Of a stretch of DNA of 64,000 nt, positions 22,891 to 34,589 are shown one piece after another. Below the pieces are notes generated by a model. It was not told where the DNA came from and did no database searches. It saw only the letters and a list, made by a program, of their open reading frames with translations. The number at the start of each line of letters is the position of its first letter. Within the stretch, counting starts at the first letter, position 1. The DNA lies in contig NC_092348.1 of the NCBI RefSeq assembly GCF_963676685.1, positions 15,784,867-15,848,866 on the forward strand, given 5' to 3'. A program made the position numbers and the translations under genes. This stretch comes from Mytilus edulis (taxonomy: Eukaryota > Mollusca > Bivalvia > Mytilida > Mytilidae).

Positions 22891-23437
22891 TGTTTATAGT
22901 ATAATCTGGTTAATTTCACGGTATAAACGTTTAAGTAGTGCAGCTTCAGTGAGGCAACCAATCTGTCGTAGATAAAAATCAATCTAAAAGTAATGCATTT
23001 GCATGCAATAATTTTTGCAATAAATCATATCTCTTTTACCATTTTTGAAAATGTTTCCCACGGGTATACATCATAAATGTTCTACCATGTTTGTTCTAAA
23101 TGTTGAGGCCCATTAGGAATTTTTACCCATGTACTACTGGCTTGCTAAACTGCTGCTCCCATACACAATGAAACTACTTTAAATATTAATAACACAATCA
23201 AAAGAACAAATACTTCAATTCAATATCCTACTAAAATTAATGACACAAAAAATCTTGAGAGTAATCAACACTGCTCTGCAGGAAAATTAAAATAGTTCAG
23301 GGAATAATAATGATTGCTGTTAATAAGGAAGTTTACGTATATGGTCAATACATAACGTTCCGCTAGTAAACGAGCAATTGTTAGTACATAAGAGTTAGAG
23401 TGAAGATCTCATATCCATTTTTAGGTTGCCTCAGAAG

Positions 23438-26400
23438 ATGAATATGCGTTCACATTTGAATACGGTAAATATTTTTTTAATCTGTTATTTGTGATTTAAC
23501 GATTCAATAATTCTTAAGTAATCAAGTTTTATTTGATGCTTACATTTTGGTAACAACAGACATTTTTATCGAATATATAGATAAATATTAAAAGGGATTG
23601 CTGAGTTTGTAAAATTTCTATAAAATGTATTCAGTTTCAAATAAATCAGAAGGAAAACTCTTTGGAGTAATTTGAGATTAAGAAAAAATTATCCGTTACT
23701 AAATAACATTTACATACAAAACTACTGGCTAATATTTTAATTGTTATCAAAATTGTATTAGAATTCGATTAAAACAAACAAAACTTTTTTTTTCAGTACT
23801 GTTTCATATTAAACCTCTGTCATTTTGTAACTGGAACAACAACCAATCATGTAAGTAAATTCAATGTTACAATTTTGTTTATTTGCATATCAATTTTATG
23901 AATGTATGTCAAATACATGTGTCCCAGAATTACCTGATAATTTTATCCCGTTTTTTTCCTGGGAACTATTACCTATTTTAATTTGAAATGACTTACAATG
24001 TGGATTAACGTTATAGGGACAAGAGTATTTTGTAAGGGTTACAGGTTACTTTTTTGTCGCGTACATGTTACTTTTAGAAGTAACGATATTATCGGGTTAT
24101 TTATTGTCCATCAGAAAATACAGACAATTATGTAATACATGTATAACATAATAGCATTTTTATTAATGTATTTAACGTATTCTTCTAATAAAGAAATAAA
24201 TTTGAAAGCATCTTACATGTTCATACTTTTCCTATGAGAATCGAACGGGTAACACAATAATATTTTCGCTAAATGATTTTCAGTGTACGGATATGGACAG
24301 TAAACTGCACAATGCTAGTAAACATACAAATCATTGGTTTCAACGATAATAATTTAATACAAATAGATAGGGGATACAAAAACCAAGTAAAGTATAATGC
24401 TAAAACAAATTACTGACTACCACGTCCCTTTGGTTTGTGGAACAGAAAATATATTGTTTTTTCTTTTTGTCAATAATCCACGAATATCATCAGTGTGGTT
24501 TCAAATGTATTTTTCAGGCCAGCGGTTCACATTCAGGGAAAGAATTTGTACTTGCATTTCCAAACGGCGTTAGATATGGTTATTTGCGTTTGTACATATC
24601 AACACCGATAAATGAAACATTCTCTGTACACATCGAAACCCCATTACTTAGTCATACGAGTATGGATGTGACCGTATCAGGTGGAGCAGAAACCGTCGTT
24701 GAAATTCCCTCAGATCTCACCATTGCCTATACTTCAAAAAGTGATAAGAGTATTCTTGTTCAAGCAGACAATGTTATTGTATTATTCGCCTCAAATATGC
24801 AGGCTGATAGCGGTGATTCCTTTATTGTATATCCAGTTGAAGTACTAAGTACTGAATACGTATCTGTTAATTTGAAATCGAAGGTTGTTGCATATCAGTC
24901 AATGAGTGCAATCATCGCTGTAAATGACCAGACTGTTGTTCACCTTAGTTTACCTCTCGGTTCTTCAGTAATGTATAATGGCGATACCTATACATTTGGA
25001 AGTCAGTTATCGGTCAACTTGATAAAATATGAGATATTTCAGTTTTCATCTAAGGATGATTTATCTGGTACAACTATATTTTCAAATTATCCAATAGCAG
25101 TTATCAGTGGTCATCAGCTTGGTAATCCATCAGTTAGTGTGTCTGCAACTATAGATATGATCCTTGAAATGCTCATTCCATGGAAGTTTTGGTCAACACA
25201 ATATGTTGCAATCAGTAACCCCGTGTTTAACTCCGGATACGGCGAACTTATTCGTATTTTCACGCTGTGTGAGAATGCTACTATAATAATTGACAAACCA
25301 GGAGTCCATTCACAAATCAATGTGAGTCAAGAGTCGTTTTATGAGTTTCCATTGGCATTAGCTGAAGCAGCAGTAATAACCTCGGACAAACCCGTGCTCG
25401 TTTCGCAAGTATCATCTTCTCATCCTTATGCTGGCTCTCGTATAGGAGATCCGAGATCAGTCTTGCCGGCACCAATAGATTCCTGGCTGCATGAATACAC
25501 TTTTAGTACACCTGGAAGGTCTTACGGTGGAAGTTTTGATCATGGACTTGTTCTGGTGGCCTATAGTATGGTTCTTGATGAAATAACCTTAGACAACGAG
25601 AGTCTAGATCCATCCACTGTCTGGTTTAAAATCGCAGACACAAATTTGAATTATACAGTTTTACCGCTATCTCAAGGATCTCATACGTTGAAATGCATAG
25701 GAAATTTGAAATGTTGGGGATATGTTTTTGGAATCGGTGTGTACGAAGAATATGGAACATCTATTGGCCGGAGTTTTATAAAGGTAAAAACATTTTTATT
25801 GTTGCGTAACTGTATTCTGTTATACCTTCAGTGTAATTTACACGATGATGACTGCTGTACACATACTTTGACTATTTTAGTTATTATGTCTGTTTAGTTC
25901 ACGCATCATTGTAAATATTACGGAATTTGATGAGACTGTCATCAAAGTGAGAGGGTTAGCGCTATAAAACCAGGTTTAATCCACCATTTTCTACATTTGA
26001 AAATGCATATATCAAGTCAGGAATATGACAGTTCTTGTCCATTCGTTTTTGATGTGTTTTGTTATTTGATTTTGCCATGTGATTATGGAATTTCCGATTA
26101 GATCTCCCTCTAAGATCAACATTTTTGTGATTCTACTTTTTAAAGGTTATATATCTTTGTGACCGTCTTATGGTGTGTGTGTTTCCTAACTTGTCGCTAC
26201 ATATAGTCGTTGCTTTGTCGGTTTGTCCTGCAATCCGTTTGTCCTACGTGAGTCCGTCGTTTTCTCTTTTTGTTCCTCATTTCATTAGCCTGTCTGTCTG
26301 TGTACAAAAATGGTTTCCTGATATTATAAGATATACATAAGTTGGAGTTCAAGATGACAGCTACTTAATGCAGGGAAAATGGAAAGTGGTTTCGGGGTGG

Positions 26401-29400
26401 TAATTTCAGTTTCTCTCGATTAAATGAAACTAGTACAGATGGCAGATATAAGAGAAGAATTTTTCTTGAAAATACTGGAAATGTGGTACTTGGCGTGACA
26501 GCTAAGAAACGGTTACGGGAACTGAACTTGAATAGATTTATGAGATGGCTTATACGCATATTTTTTGTGTATAGGACAGGCCAAGTTTTTATGAGACTGC
26601 TGATGACTCCTTAAACAAAATCCGTCGGAGATTTAGTGAGAAAATGATTTTGTAATTTAACTAGAAGTACCTTTAGGTCGATATCCCTTGTTTTTATGTG
26701 TTAAGTTTTAGTGTATTAAGCAAAACCCTTTTTGATGTATTCAAACAGATTGTTCTTCTGTTGTTAAAAAACTGTCCAAGGATAATGAGAGGGTTAAAGA
26801 CTCAAACACACATATGTTGCCCTATCACTTTCTAAATGTGTCTTTTCAAAGCCATCATTCAAGTATTTGTCGTTGATTGTTGACTTTTATAATTGTCTTT
26901 CATTTCTTAGTGTAGTAAAATTCAGGCAGGTGGTTTTCTGTTTAATTGTTTTGTTATATCCGTAACCAGAAGGTGCTTCCCTCGACACGGAAGTATCAAT
27001 AACAACTTTCATTATGTTAGATGATATGTGTGATTAAATAATACCTGCTGTAAGAGCAAAGACTTTGATATCAAATGAGAATTCGTAGAAAAAATATAGG
27101 TCCTTGTATTTCTACTAATTTTTTACTAAAGTCCATTCGCCTAATTAAATGATAACTTACCAGAAATGAGAGATATCGAAAATAATTTATATTGATATAA
27201 CTTTAGTAAGTTCTTCTATATAAATTGGATTTTGAATAAATAAGCTAATTGACCTGCGTAAAAAAATATATTCACCGCGCAAAACGTCGCGTGCTTTAGC
27301 GAGTATGATTATGTAAACAACTGTTTAAACTTCTCTCTGAAACAAACTGACATTCTCAAGATGCTTCATTTTTTTTTATTGACAACATATTTGTTACGTT
27401 TGGAGGACGTGTTTTTCAACAGACTGTCGGAATTCTAATGGGAACCAATTGTGCCGCTCTTCTCGCCGACTTGTTTCTTTATTATTATGAGGCTGACTTC
27501 ATACAGGAACTTCTGAGGAAGAAAGATAAAAAGTAAGCAATTTCCTTTAACTTTACGTTCCGCTATAGATGATGTTCTCTCACTAGATGATACAAAATTT
27601 GGCGACTTTGTTGAACGAATCTATCCCATCGAACTAGAGATAAAGGATACTACAGATACGGTTAAGTCTGCCTCATATCTTGACTTACATCTAGCAATTG
27701 ACAATGAAGGTCGGTTGAAAAACAAAACTGTACGACAAAAGAGATGATTTCAGCTTCCCAATTGTAAACCTTCTATTTTTGTGTAGCAACATTCCAGCAG
27801 CGCCTGCATACGGAGTATATATCTCCCAATAGATACGATATTCCCTGGCTTGTTTTTCCTATCAAGATTTCCTAGATAGAGAATTGCTACACACCCCACA
27901 AGGAAGCTATTGAACCAATAGTTCCAAATTGTGAAGTTGAAATCATCCGTTCGTAAATTTTACGGACGCCATCACGAGTTGGTTGACCGTTATGGAATTA
28001 CCGTTTCAAAGATGATATCGGATATGTTCTTTTTGTCGTAACTACAATACCCTTCCCTTTTCACGAATGTGACCAACCGAATTAGACTATTTACCGGATT
28101 TGTAATAACATAAGCAACACGACAGGTGCCACATGTGGAGCACGATCTGCTTGCCCTTCCGGAGCACCTGAGATCTCCCCCAGTTTTTATTGGGGTTCGT
28201 GTTGCTTAGTCTTTAGTTTTCCATGTTTTGTCTTCTGTACTATTATTTGTCTGTTTGTCGTGTTCAGTTTAAGCCATGGTGTTGTCAGTTTATTTTCAAT
28301 CTATGAGTTTGACTCTCTCTCTGGTATCTTTCGTCCCTCTTTTAATGAACAATTGATTTTTGGTAAATAATTGTCATTACATACATTTCTCTCGATACTC
28401 TTACGAAATATTGAATAAAACAATAAACTTTGTACTTTATTTGGTCTTTTAACTTTTTTGGATTCGAGCATTACTGACGAGTCTTTTATAGACGAAACGC
28501 GCGTCTGGCGTATATACTAAATTTAGTCCTGGTATTTATGATGAGTTTTTTTAATATCTTACTATTACGGTTAATATGTGGTTTAATTGACGTTTGAAAA
28601 ACTGATATTCATTACGGCCATTTAACTCAGTGAATATTTGTTTTTTCTTCTTCAAAGTTCAATAAAACCACATACTTACCTCGTCAAAAGACAGTAATTG
28701 TATGTATTTAACTCCTGACAGAGCAACATTGACAATTCCCTTGTACGCTGGTTACGTTGATTATTTTTCAATATTTGAATTCTAAGAAATGTTTATCGAC
28801 ATTTGAATAACTAAAAGATTTGAATAAATAAGTCGTTCATCCTGTACTGTAATAAGATTTATATTCCTCTGACGTACAAATAAAGGCAACAACGGTAAAG
28901 CTATAAATCCATTACAAATCCGGGTTACTAACTAAAACCGAGGTAAGCACATCAACTATAAGAGAAAACTAACAAAACAACAGACACATTGATGTGCAGC
29001 AAAACACAAACGACAACGCAAAACACATCGAAACGAAATATGAGATAACAATTGCCATTTTCCTGACTTTTAAGACAGGACATTTAAGACAAAAATGGTA
29101 GATAGAATCTGGTTTTATGGCAAGCCAAACCTCGCACTTTTATGGCAATGTTAAATTTAATACTAAAATGACAAGATTACATAACAGGAATACAGTACAA
29201 ATAAATGCAAGAACATTCAGGACAGAAATACACAAATGAACAATACAATAGTACTTTTGACATGCTAACCACAGCATAAAAACGAACACGTATAAAGCAA
29301 CGTAGGACAGCACACAAGATCAGCACAACAGATCCACGAAATGTCCGTCACACGACATAATCAACTCTACAAAAGTGACGTTAAAGGTTAATTTCTAAAA

Positions 29401-32236
29401 ATTGGATGTTATTTGATGTATTTTATAACAATTACAAGATATTAATATAGAACTGTGTAAGTAATAAGATAATTAATTGTATTATCTAGCTATGTCGGTA
29501 TAATCAAACTGTAAAACAAATAAATCGTGTACATATATATAGTTGTTTTAAACTAAAATTTTATAAATGAACTGGGGGATTATTTATATTTACTTTTACA
29601 TACGAATAGAAAGCTACAAACGATAAGAATTTGTTCAATATCCTACTAGAATTACAAATACAACGTTAATATCATAACTAAATACATGAATATTGGATAA
29701 ACAAATACCGTGACATGTCGTATAGCAAAGCGAATTCAGCCTCAGCAAAACAGTAATATTCGGGAATAGGCCATGTTTGGTACTTGGTAAACCACAATCT
29801 TAGAATTGTTAAAAATGTCCTTAGTTAGTTTAGATACAGACACATCGTATGGATCAACCAATTCCTGATGGTGTCTATAAAATTTACGAAGAGTCATTTT
29901 CAATCTTTATAACCCTGGTACCTTTGATAACTATTTCCTCTTCATAACTTTGTCGAAGCAGTTTCTGCGTAATAAGTATACTTCTTTATACGAAGTCCGT
30001 ATAGTGCGAAAATGCACGAGCCTAAGGTATCAACTGAGATATGTAAATACCATACAATGGGAGGCAGAGGGTATGTTACTGCTGAGAAATAGGAAATTGA
30101 TAAGTTGAAATAGTCCAGTTTGTCATAGATTTTATTTTGAAGTCGTCTATCTGTGTCAATATTGAGGAAAAAATCAAGTTATGAAGCAGTCCCTCTAGTA
30201 GCAGTAGTATCCTTAATTTCAGGTTCATTGGGATATATGAGATGTAGGTATTGGCTGAAATATGGGTTATTTAATGATAGGACATCGACATTATAATATA
30301 TCTGAAAGTAAAATAAAAGAATTCATATAAGAATAAATTTTTGTTGTTGTTCTTGCATTTTCAAGTTTACAATGCTTTTTCAAAAATTATGTTTGATCGA
30401 AATGTTACACAAGGCAACGAAGGGTTGGAACAAACTAATAGTAGTTATACACATAAACCCGCGTGCTCGTACATATGAGTATAACGAAATCAGAATCTAT
30501 ATATCATGATAAGATTAGACTATATTGATTGTTAATTACAGTGTTTTAATTTCAGACAAAGGCAACTGATACACTCTTCATTGGTAAGTATTATCTATTC
30601 GGCAAAGTCTTAATGGTTAAGTATTATTTCTTCGGCACTATCGTGTTGGGTAAATATAATCTCTTCGGCACCCATTTCGTGGGTAAGTATTATCTACTCG
30701 GCACACTTTTCTGATACACTCTTCGTTTGTAAGTTTTATCTTTTCGGCACATCTCTATGTGCTCAGCTCATCAGTAAATGTTATCTCTTCGGCACATCTC
30801 TATGTCTTAAGCTCATGGGTACGTACTATCTATTCGGCACATATCTATGTGTTAAGCTCATAGGTAAGTACTATCTTTTCGGCACACTTCTATGTATTAA
30901 GCTCATGAGTAAGTACTATCTTTTCGACACATCTCTATGTGTTAAGCTCATGAGTAAGTACTATGTTTTCAGCACACATCTATGTTTAGCAGCTCTTACA
31001 TATATTAAAACGTGTTCATCATTTTTGTTTCATATATTTACAAGAATTTCTACACTTTGATATTTTAGCGAATGCCACGTTTTCATAATATTGTCACGAT
31101 TTTCTACACTTTGACAATGTTTGGATGTATAAGCGAAAGCCACTTTTCCATTATATTTGTTTTTGTTTTGTTTTATAGGGTGCAGAGTGTCAAATTAAAT
31201 CAATAGCTTGAAATTACCGTCAGAAGATGCATTAGCTACGATTTAGACAAAAATTTACAAAAAAATCCCGATTTTTTTTGTTTGAAATATGAATAAAAGC
31301 GGAATTTGTTAGAAGCAATTAGTTTGTCACAAATTTATAAACTATAAAGCTCGCTGATGTATTATTGACTTGCGGGAAAATAATTTGTAAAAGCAAATTT
31401 GCTTGTTTTTGAATCCTAATTATTTGTTTCAATTGTATCTTACCGTTATAATAATTTATTTGAATAACTATTGTTTAAACTAAGTAAATAATTCTACCTC
31501 GTGCAAATTCGTAATCTGACCTTCAATTTGGCTGTTTAAGAGTGATTACATGTATACACCAACATCTAATTTATTTCAGATCAGAATCTTTGTTTTAATT
31601 CATAACTATTGCAGATACATAGGTACCGAGAGAGTGCAAAATATGTACATGAATATGTATCTATTCACAAAACATATATATACAAGACAAGGTTAACGGA
31701 GACCCTGCTTTTAAAAATCAGCCCTTACCAGCAAGTTCTTAAGGATTCAGAGACTACAGAAAGCCATTGCAAGTGGCTTGGTGTAAGATCTAGAATAGTG
31801 AAGGATTTTTTAAAATTTTTATTAAAAAAAAAGAAAAGACAAAAAACCAAAACAAATATGATTAACAGCAACAGACGACTGTTGGGCGGGGTTAAACATG
31901 TTTGCGGAAGAGTCAATCTCCTTACCCTTTGACGATGGTATAACAGCACAACATTAGAACAAACTATGCGTTTATTTTAGTATCCATCTATTTTCAGGAA
32001 AAGTTGTGCTTGCATTGGATATGATAGACGATCATGTACTCCTGACAACACCAGTATCTAGTACAATAACACAGTCTCGTACTGAATGCGCCAAAATGTG
32101 TTTATTGGCTTATTGTTCTTTCCTTTCCTTTCGGTCTGCGGATGGAGTATGCTATCTATATACAGAGGAACAAAAATGTAGTCCAAAGAAAGAATCATCA
32201 AATTTCAGGCGTTATTACATCAGAGATAGTGAATGA
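23438..32236 (+). CDS. secreted IgGFc-binding-domain/PAN protein, five exons
   Basis: Exons: 23438-23464, 23797-23850, 24518-25783, 30556-30583 and 31998-32236. All junctions are GT-AG and phases agree (0, 0, 0, 1); the total is 1614 bases or 537 residues. The first two exons give a short N-terminus and the hydrophobic run YCFILNLCHFVTG, a likely signal peptide. The large exon (about residues 28-449) matches the IgGFc-binding N-terminal domain family: GKEFVLAFP, IPSDLT, VLFASNMQADSGDSF, FSNYPIAVISGHQ, PVLVSQ and WGYVFGIGVYE. Exon 4 is only 28 bases. Exon 5 encodes a cysteine-rich PAN/Apple-like module (TECAKMCLLAYCSFLSFRS, then VCYLY and KC). Related proteins are secreted or mucus-associated and often proposed to act in mucosal binding or defence; the ligand here is unknown. 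Start alternatives are the ATG at 23438 or the next one six bases on. Intron 3 (25784-30555) is filled with retroelement debris. Confidence 0.85.
25985..26125 (+). repeat. dispersed repeat fragment in intron 3
   Basis: CAAGTCAGGAATATGACAGT..CCATTCGTTTTTGATGTGTTTT..TTGATTTTGCCATGTGATTATGG is the reverse complement of the family at 18005-18130 and 46850-46950. From 26126 to 27361 nothing further is recognised; the minus-strand ORF at 26365-26559 has no motif. Confidence 0.65.
27362..28010 (+). pseudogene. Penelope-like RT relic, copy 2
   Basis: Reads IDNIFVTFGGRVFQQTVG, ILMGTNCAALLADLFLYYYE, ADFIQELLRKKDKK, a TAA stop, SFNFTFR, then DDVLSLDDTKFGDF, YPIELEIKDTTDT, SYLDLHL, KRDDFSFPIVN, IPAAPAYGVYISQ and FYGRHHELV..YGITVSKM. 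The catalytic YIDD is broken by an apparent 2-base deletion at about 27563-27568 (CGCTATAGATGATG). Several later stops and shifts are present. It is in the same orientation as its 3' tail at 28113. It lies within intron 3 of the IgGFc-binding-like gene. Confidence 0.85.
28113..28345 (+). repeat. Penelope-like element 3' tail next to its RT
   Basis: From GCAACACGAC..CACATGTGGAGCACGATCTGC through TTCCGGAGCACCTGAGATC to GGTATCTTTCGTCCCTCTTT. Because it follows the RT relic in the same orientation after only about 100 bases, it identifies the orphan copies at 8738, 14931 and 61860 as tails of the same element family. Confidence 0.75.
28466..28515 (+). ncRNA. hammerhead-ribozyme-like core 1
   Basis: CTGACGA (28474-28480) fits the CUGANGA core. 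A stem II GTC/GAC closes over TTTTATA, GAAA sits at 28494-28497, and a stem III ACGC/GCGT closes over GCGTCTG, followed by TA at the expected cleavage position. Stem I is not convincingly paired. Its sequence and setting match two other copies in the window. Confidence 0.6.
28905..29410 (-). repeat. dispersed repeat, long copy
   Basis: Second copy of the family at 15736-16250: ACAAATCCGGGTTACTAACT, AGCCAAACCTCGCACTTTTA, GAACATTCAGGACAGAAATA, CACACAAGATCAGCACAACAG and the AAAAGTGACG end are all recognisable. Confidence 0.75.
29905..29940 (+). repeat. fragment of the hammerhead-bearing repeat
   Basis: TTTATAACCCTGGTACCTTTGATAACTATT is the 3' flank of the hammerhead-like units at 34079 and 60485, here without the ribozyme core. 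From 29941 to 30555 nothing else is recognised. Confidence 0.5.
30584..30990 (+). repeat. minisatellite of splice-donor-like units
   Basis: About ten units, each carrying a GTAAGTANTATCTNTTCGGCA core. Early units are irregular (about 31-48 bases). The last five settle to 44-46 bases with an added CACATCTCTATGTGTTAAGC..TCATG. The array starts at the exact donor of the 28-base exon 4. At 30709-30740 a second copy of the exon's last bases plus donor appears (CTGATACACTCTTCGTTTGT). The 81-residue ORF over 30815-31060 is the satellite read in frame. Confidence 0.85.
31880..31970. repeat. dispersed repeat fragment
   Basis: GGCGGGGTTAAACATGTTTGCGGA..GGTATAACAGCACAACATTAGAAC matches 35495-35600, which is longer. 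The ORFs at 31609-31949 overlap it and are not supported as exons because their frames do not fit the gene. Confidence 0.6.
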
Positions 32237-32380
32237 TTTGATATCCTTTATTAATAATGTTCACATGGTATAATTTTAGGCTGTTCTAATGGGACTTTTA
32301 TCTTATAGAGGAGGGTTCATCAATTTTAAATGAAGAATGTTGGCAGATAGTCCAACTTGGTACAGTCAAACATTCTGTGC

Positions 32381-32386
32381 AATAAA
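32381..32386 (+). terminator. candidate poly(A) signal of the IgGFc-binding-like gene
   Basis: AATAAA lies 145 bases past the stop codon at 32234-32236. It is the first clear hexamer downstream that I noted. Confidence 0.5.
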
Positions 32387-32399
32387 AAACACAGGAGCT

Positions 32400-33536
32400 T
32401 GGCGAGTGAATCCCCTTATAAAAAGAAGTTGAGTTTTGATGTGTTTTGTATATATATATTCCTTAGTACTAGTATATAATTTTATCTTTTATTATAGAAA
32501 ATGAGGATAAAGGGGCAATTTATATCAACTTTTGTTATAGTAATATATAATGGATAAGAACAAGAAAGCTTTATAAAAACTGAATGATGTAGATTAGATA
32601 TTACTAGTAACTAAAAAAAATTAAGCAAAAAACTATATTTAGAAAAAGGGGATCCATTCCTTAAACTTAAAAGTAATACTCAATTGAAACCCGCTCCGTT
32701 TAGGATTATTGCTAATAAGAACAAAGAAATGATAAACATCATATAATTTGGAAAGTAGCATCAAAAGCTGTTATCTAAACGAAAATGTGTGCTAGTTCCG
32801 TGAAAATGGACGTCATACGTTCAGTATCCAAAACATCAGTAAGTCAAGAAAGAGGGGAGAGAGAAAAAACAACAACACAAGACTAACAAAGCAAAGGCCA
32901 GAGGATCCGACTTGGGACAGGCACACAAATGCTGCGGGGTTAAAAAATGATGGCTTTCTCACTGAGAAAGGTATATTTAAAAAAGTTAGCGACTTAATTA
33001 TACTCTTATTATAGAAAATAACCCACTGAAAGCGACGAAGTAAACAAACAAGTCCGCAAACGCTACATAAAAAACTGAAGACTGAGCATTATGAACACCA
33101 CTAAAATGGTTCGGGTTATTTTTTTATTTTATGTATATATTTGTATAATTGTATGTAATGATACACATCTCACTATTGTATAAAGGATCATAATTTATTT
33201 GTATTGTATTTTGTAGTGTACTTTATAAGCGTTGTCAATTATATCATATTACTCCATTAAACTTAGCATTGTCTGAAATTTGTTTGTATCAGGTGAAAAA
33301 TTTAGTTTATATTCTAAGGGTCTTCTAAATATGAATTAACAGATGTCAATTAGACAGAATTAAAACCAAGGAAGTAATACAAAACAAAACAAATGATACA
33401 AAACATACAAAGCAACACAACACAAAAAAAAGAAATATAAATATCAGTACATCAACTCTATGAAAGTTTTAATCAATTATCATGGGGCTTTAACAAATCA
33501 GTCACGATAACATAACATAACACCTAGTTAAACTTA
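32400..33536. other. intergenic, no gene seen
   Basis: AT-rich, with a TTGGGACAGGCACACAAATG..TGCGGGGTTAAA string at about 32910-32945 that resembles dispersed-repeat sequence. Nothing coding is supportable. Confidence 0.4.
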
Positions 33537-33965
33537 TATTTAGCTCACCTGGCGTCCGTCGTCGTCGAACGTCGTCATAGTCTGTTAACTGTTGGAAAAA
33601 TATTCTCCTTTGAAAATACTTTTCCAAATTTAACCAATCATCATTGAGGTATCTAGTTTAAAAAAAACGTGTCCATTGATCCTGCCCGCCAACCAAGATG
33701 ACGATATTGCTAAACATAGAACATTTGGGTAAAATGCAAGTTTTGTTCATTATGACGATTTTTCACTATTGTTTTGCGTTTTGCCTTATATCTTTAAAAA
33801 TTCTGACAGATAGATAGAAACTTAAATAGACAGAACTAATAGAAAGACAAGATCTACAATTAATTTATACGGTGGAAATCGTCATTTAACTCCTTATTGG
33901 AGCTATTTTCCTTTAATGACGATGTTTACCATTTTCTTTGCGTTGTGCCTTATATGATAAAAATT

Positions 33966-34157
33966 ACCTTTGATAACTATTTACACCACTTGAACGTATT
34001 TGGCACAACTTTTTGGAATATTGGATCCTCAATGCTCTTCAACTTTGTACTTGGTTGGCTTTATAAATATTTTGATGTGAGCGTCACTGATGAGTCTTAT
34101 GTAGACGAAACGCCCATCTGGCGTACTAAATTATAATCCTGGTACCTTTGATAACTA
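33966..34157 (+). mobile_element. hammerhead-bearing unit (retrozyme-like) with terminal direct repeats
   Basis: ACCTTTGATAACTA occurs at both ends (33966 and 34144), 178 bases apart. Between them are TTTGGCACAACTTTTTGGAA, AATGCTCTTCAACTTTGTAC, TTGGCTTTATAAATATTTTGA and then the ribozyme core. The unit sits cleanly inside another repeat. Small hammerhead retroelements with terminal repeats (retrozymes) have been described in animals; assignment here is by structure only. Confidence 0.6.
34079..34126 (+). ncRNA. hammerhead-ribozyme-like core 2
   Basis: CTGATGA (34087-34093), stem II GTC..GAC with a TTATGTA loop, GAAA (34107-34110) and stem III ACGC/GCGT around CCATCTG, then TA. The stem III loop differs from the GCGTCTG of the other copies. 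Confidence 0.65.
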
Positions 34158-34589
34158 ATTATAATAGATAGATAAAAACTTTAATGAGCAAAACGGATTG
34201 GCAAGACAAATTCTAACAACAAGTCAAATTTTGCCCACATCGGAGGTACACTGTCAGTCTACATAGGAGTGATTTTCTTTAATTTTGGCATTTTTTACCC
34301 TCTTTTGTGTTTTGAGCAAAAACTAAAGAAGATAGAGAAAAACTTAACAGACTAAATGATCAGCAAAACAAGATCAACAAAAAGAGATTTTTGTCATGAA
34401 TTATATTCTTGTCTACAATGTTGGAGATTGTCATTTGTTAAATATGTTAAAGACCAAGGTGAGCAACCTCTAGTTGAATAGTCATCCCTCCCTCATTTGA
34501 ATTTGATCCGTGGAGTGATCAAGGTTACATATGAGACAACAGTTGAACACACTAAATAAAATTGACGTAAAACATTATTAACCTTCTAA

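Larger units (their letters stand above)
33537..34475 (+). repeat. 'TTTAGCTCACCTGG' element, interrupted
   Basis: Opens TTTAGCTCACCTGGCGTCC, carries the ATCATCATTGAGGTATCTAG and CCAACCAAGATGACGAT blocks and ends AGGTGAGCAACCTCTAGTT, like the better-preserved copies at 50492-51227 and 56613-59480. A hammerhead-bearing unit has been inserted at 33966-34157. Confidence 0.7.

Noticed and set aside
31609..31932. ORF just before the last exon of the IgGFc-binding-like gene, considered as an additional exon
   Set aside because: No border gives the phase needed between the 28-base exon and the PAN-like exon, and its end is a dispersed repeat.
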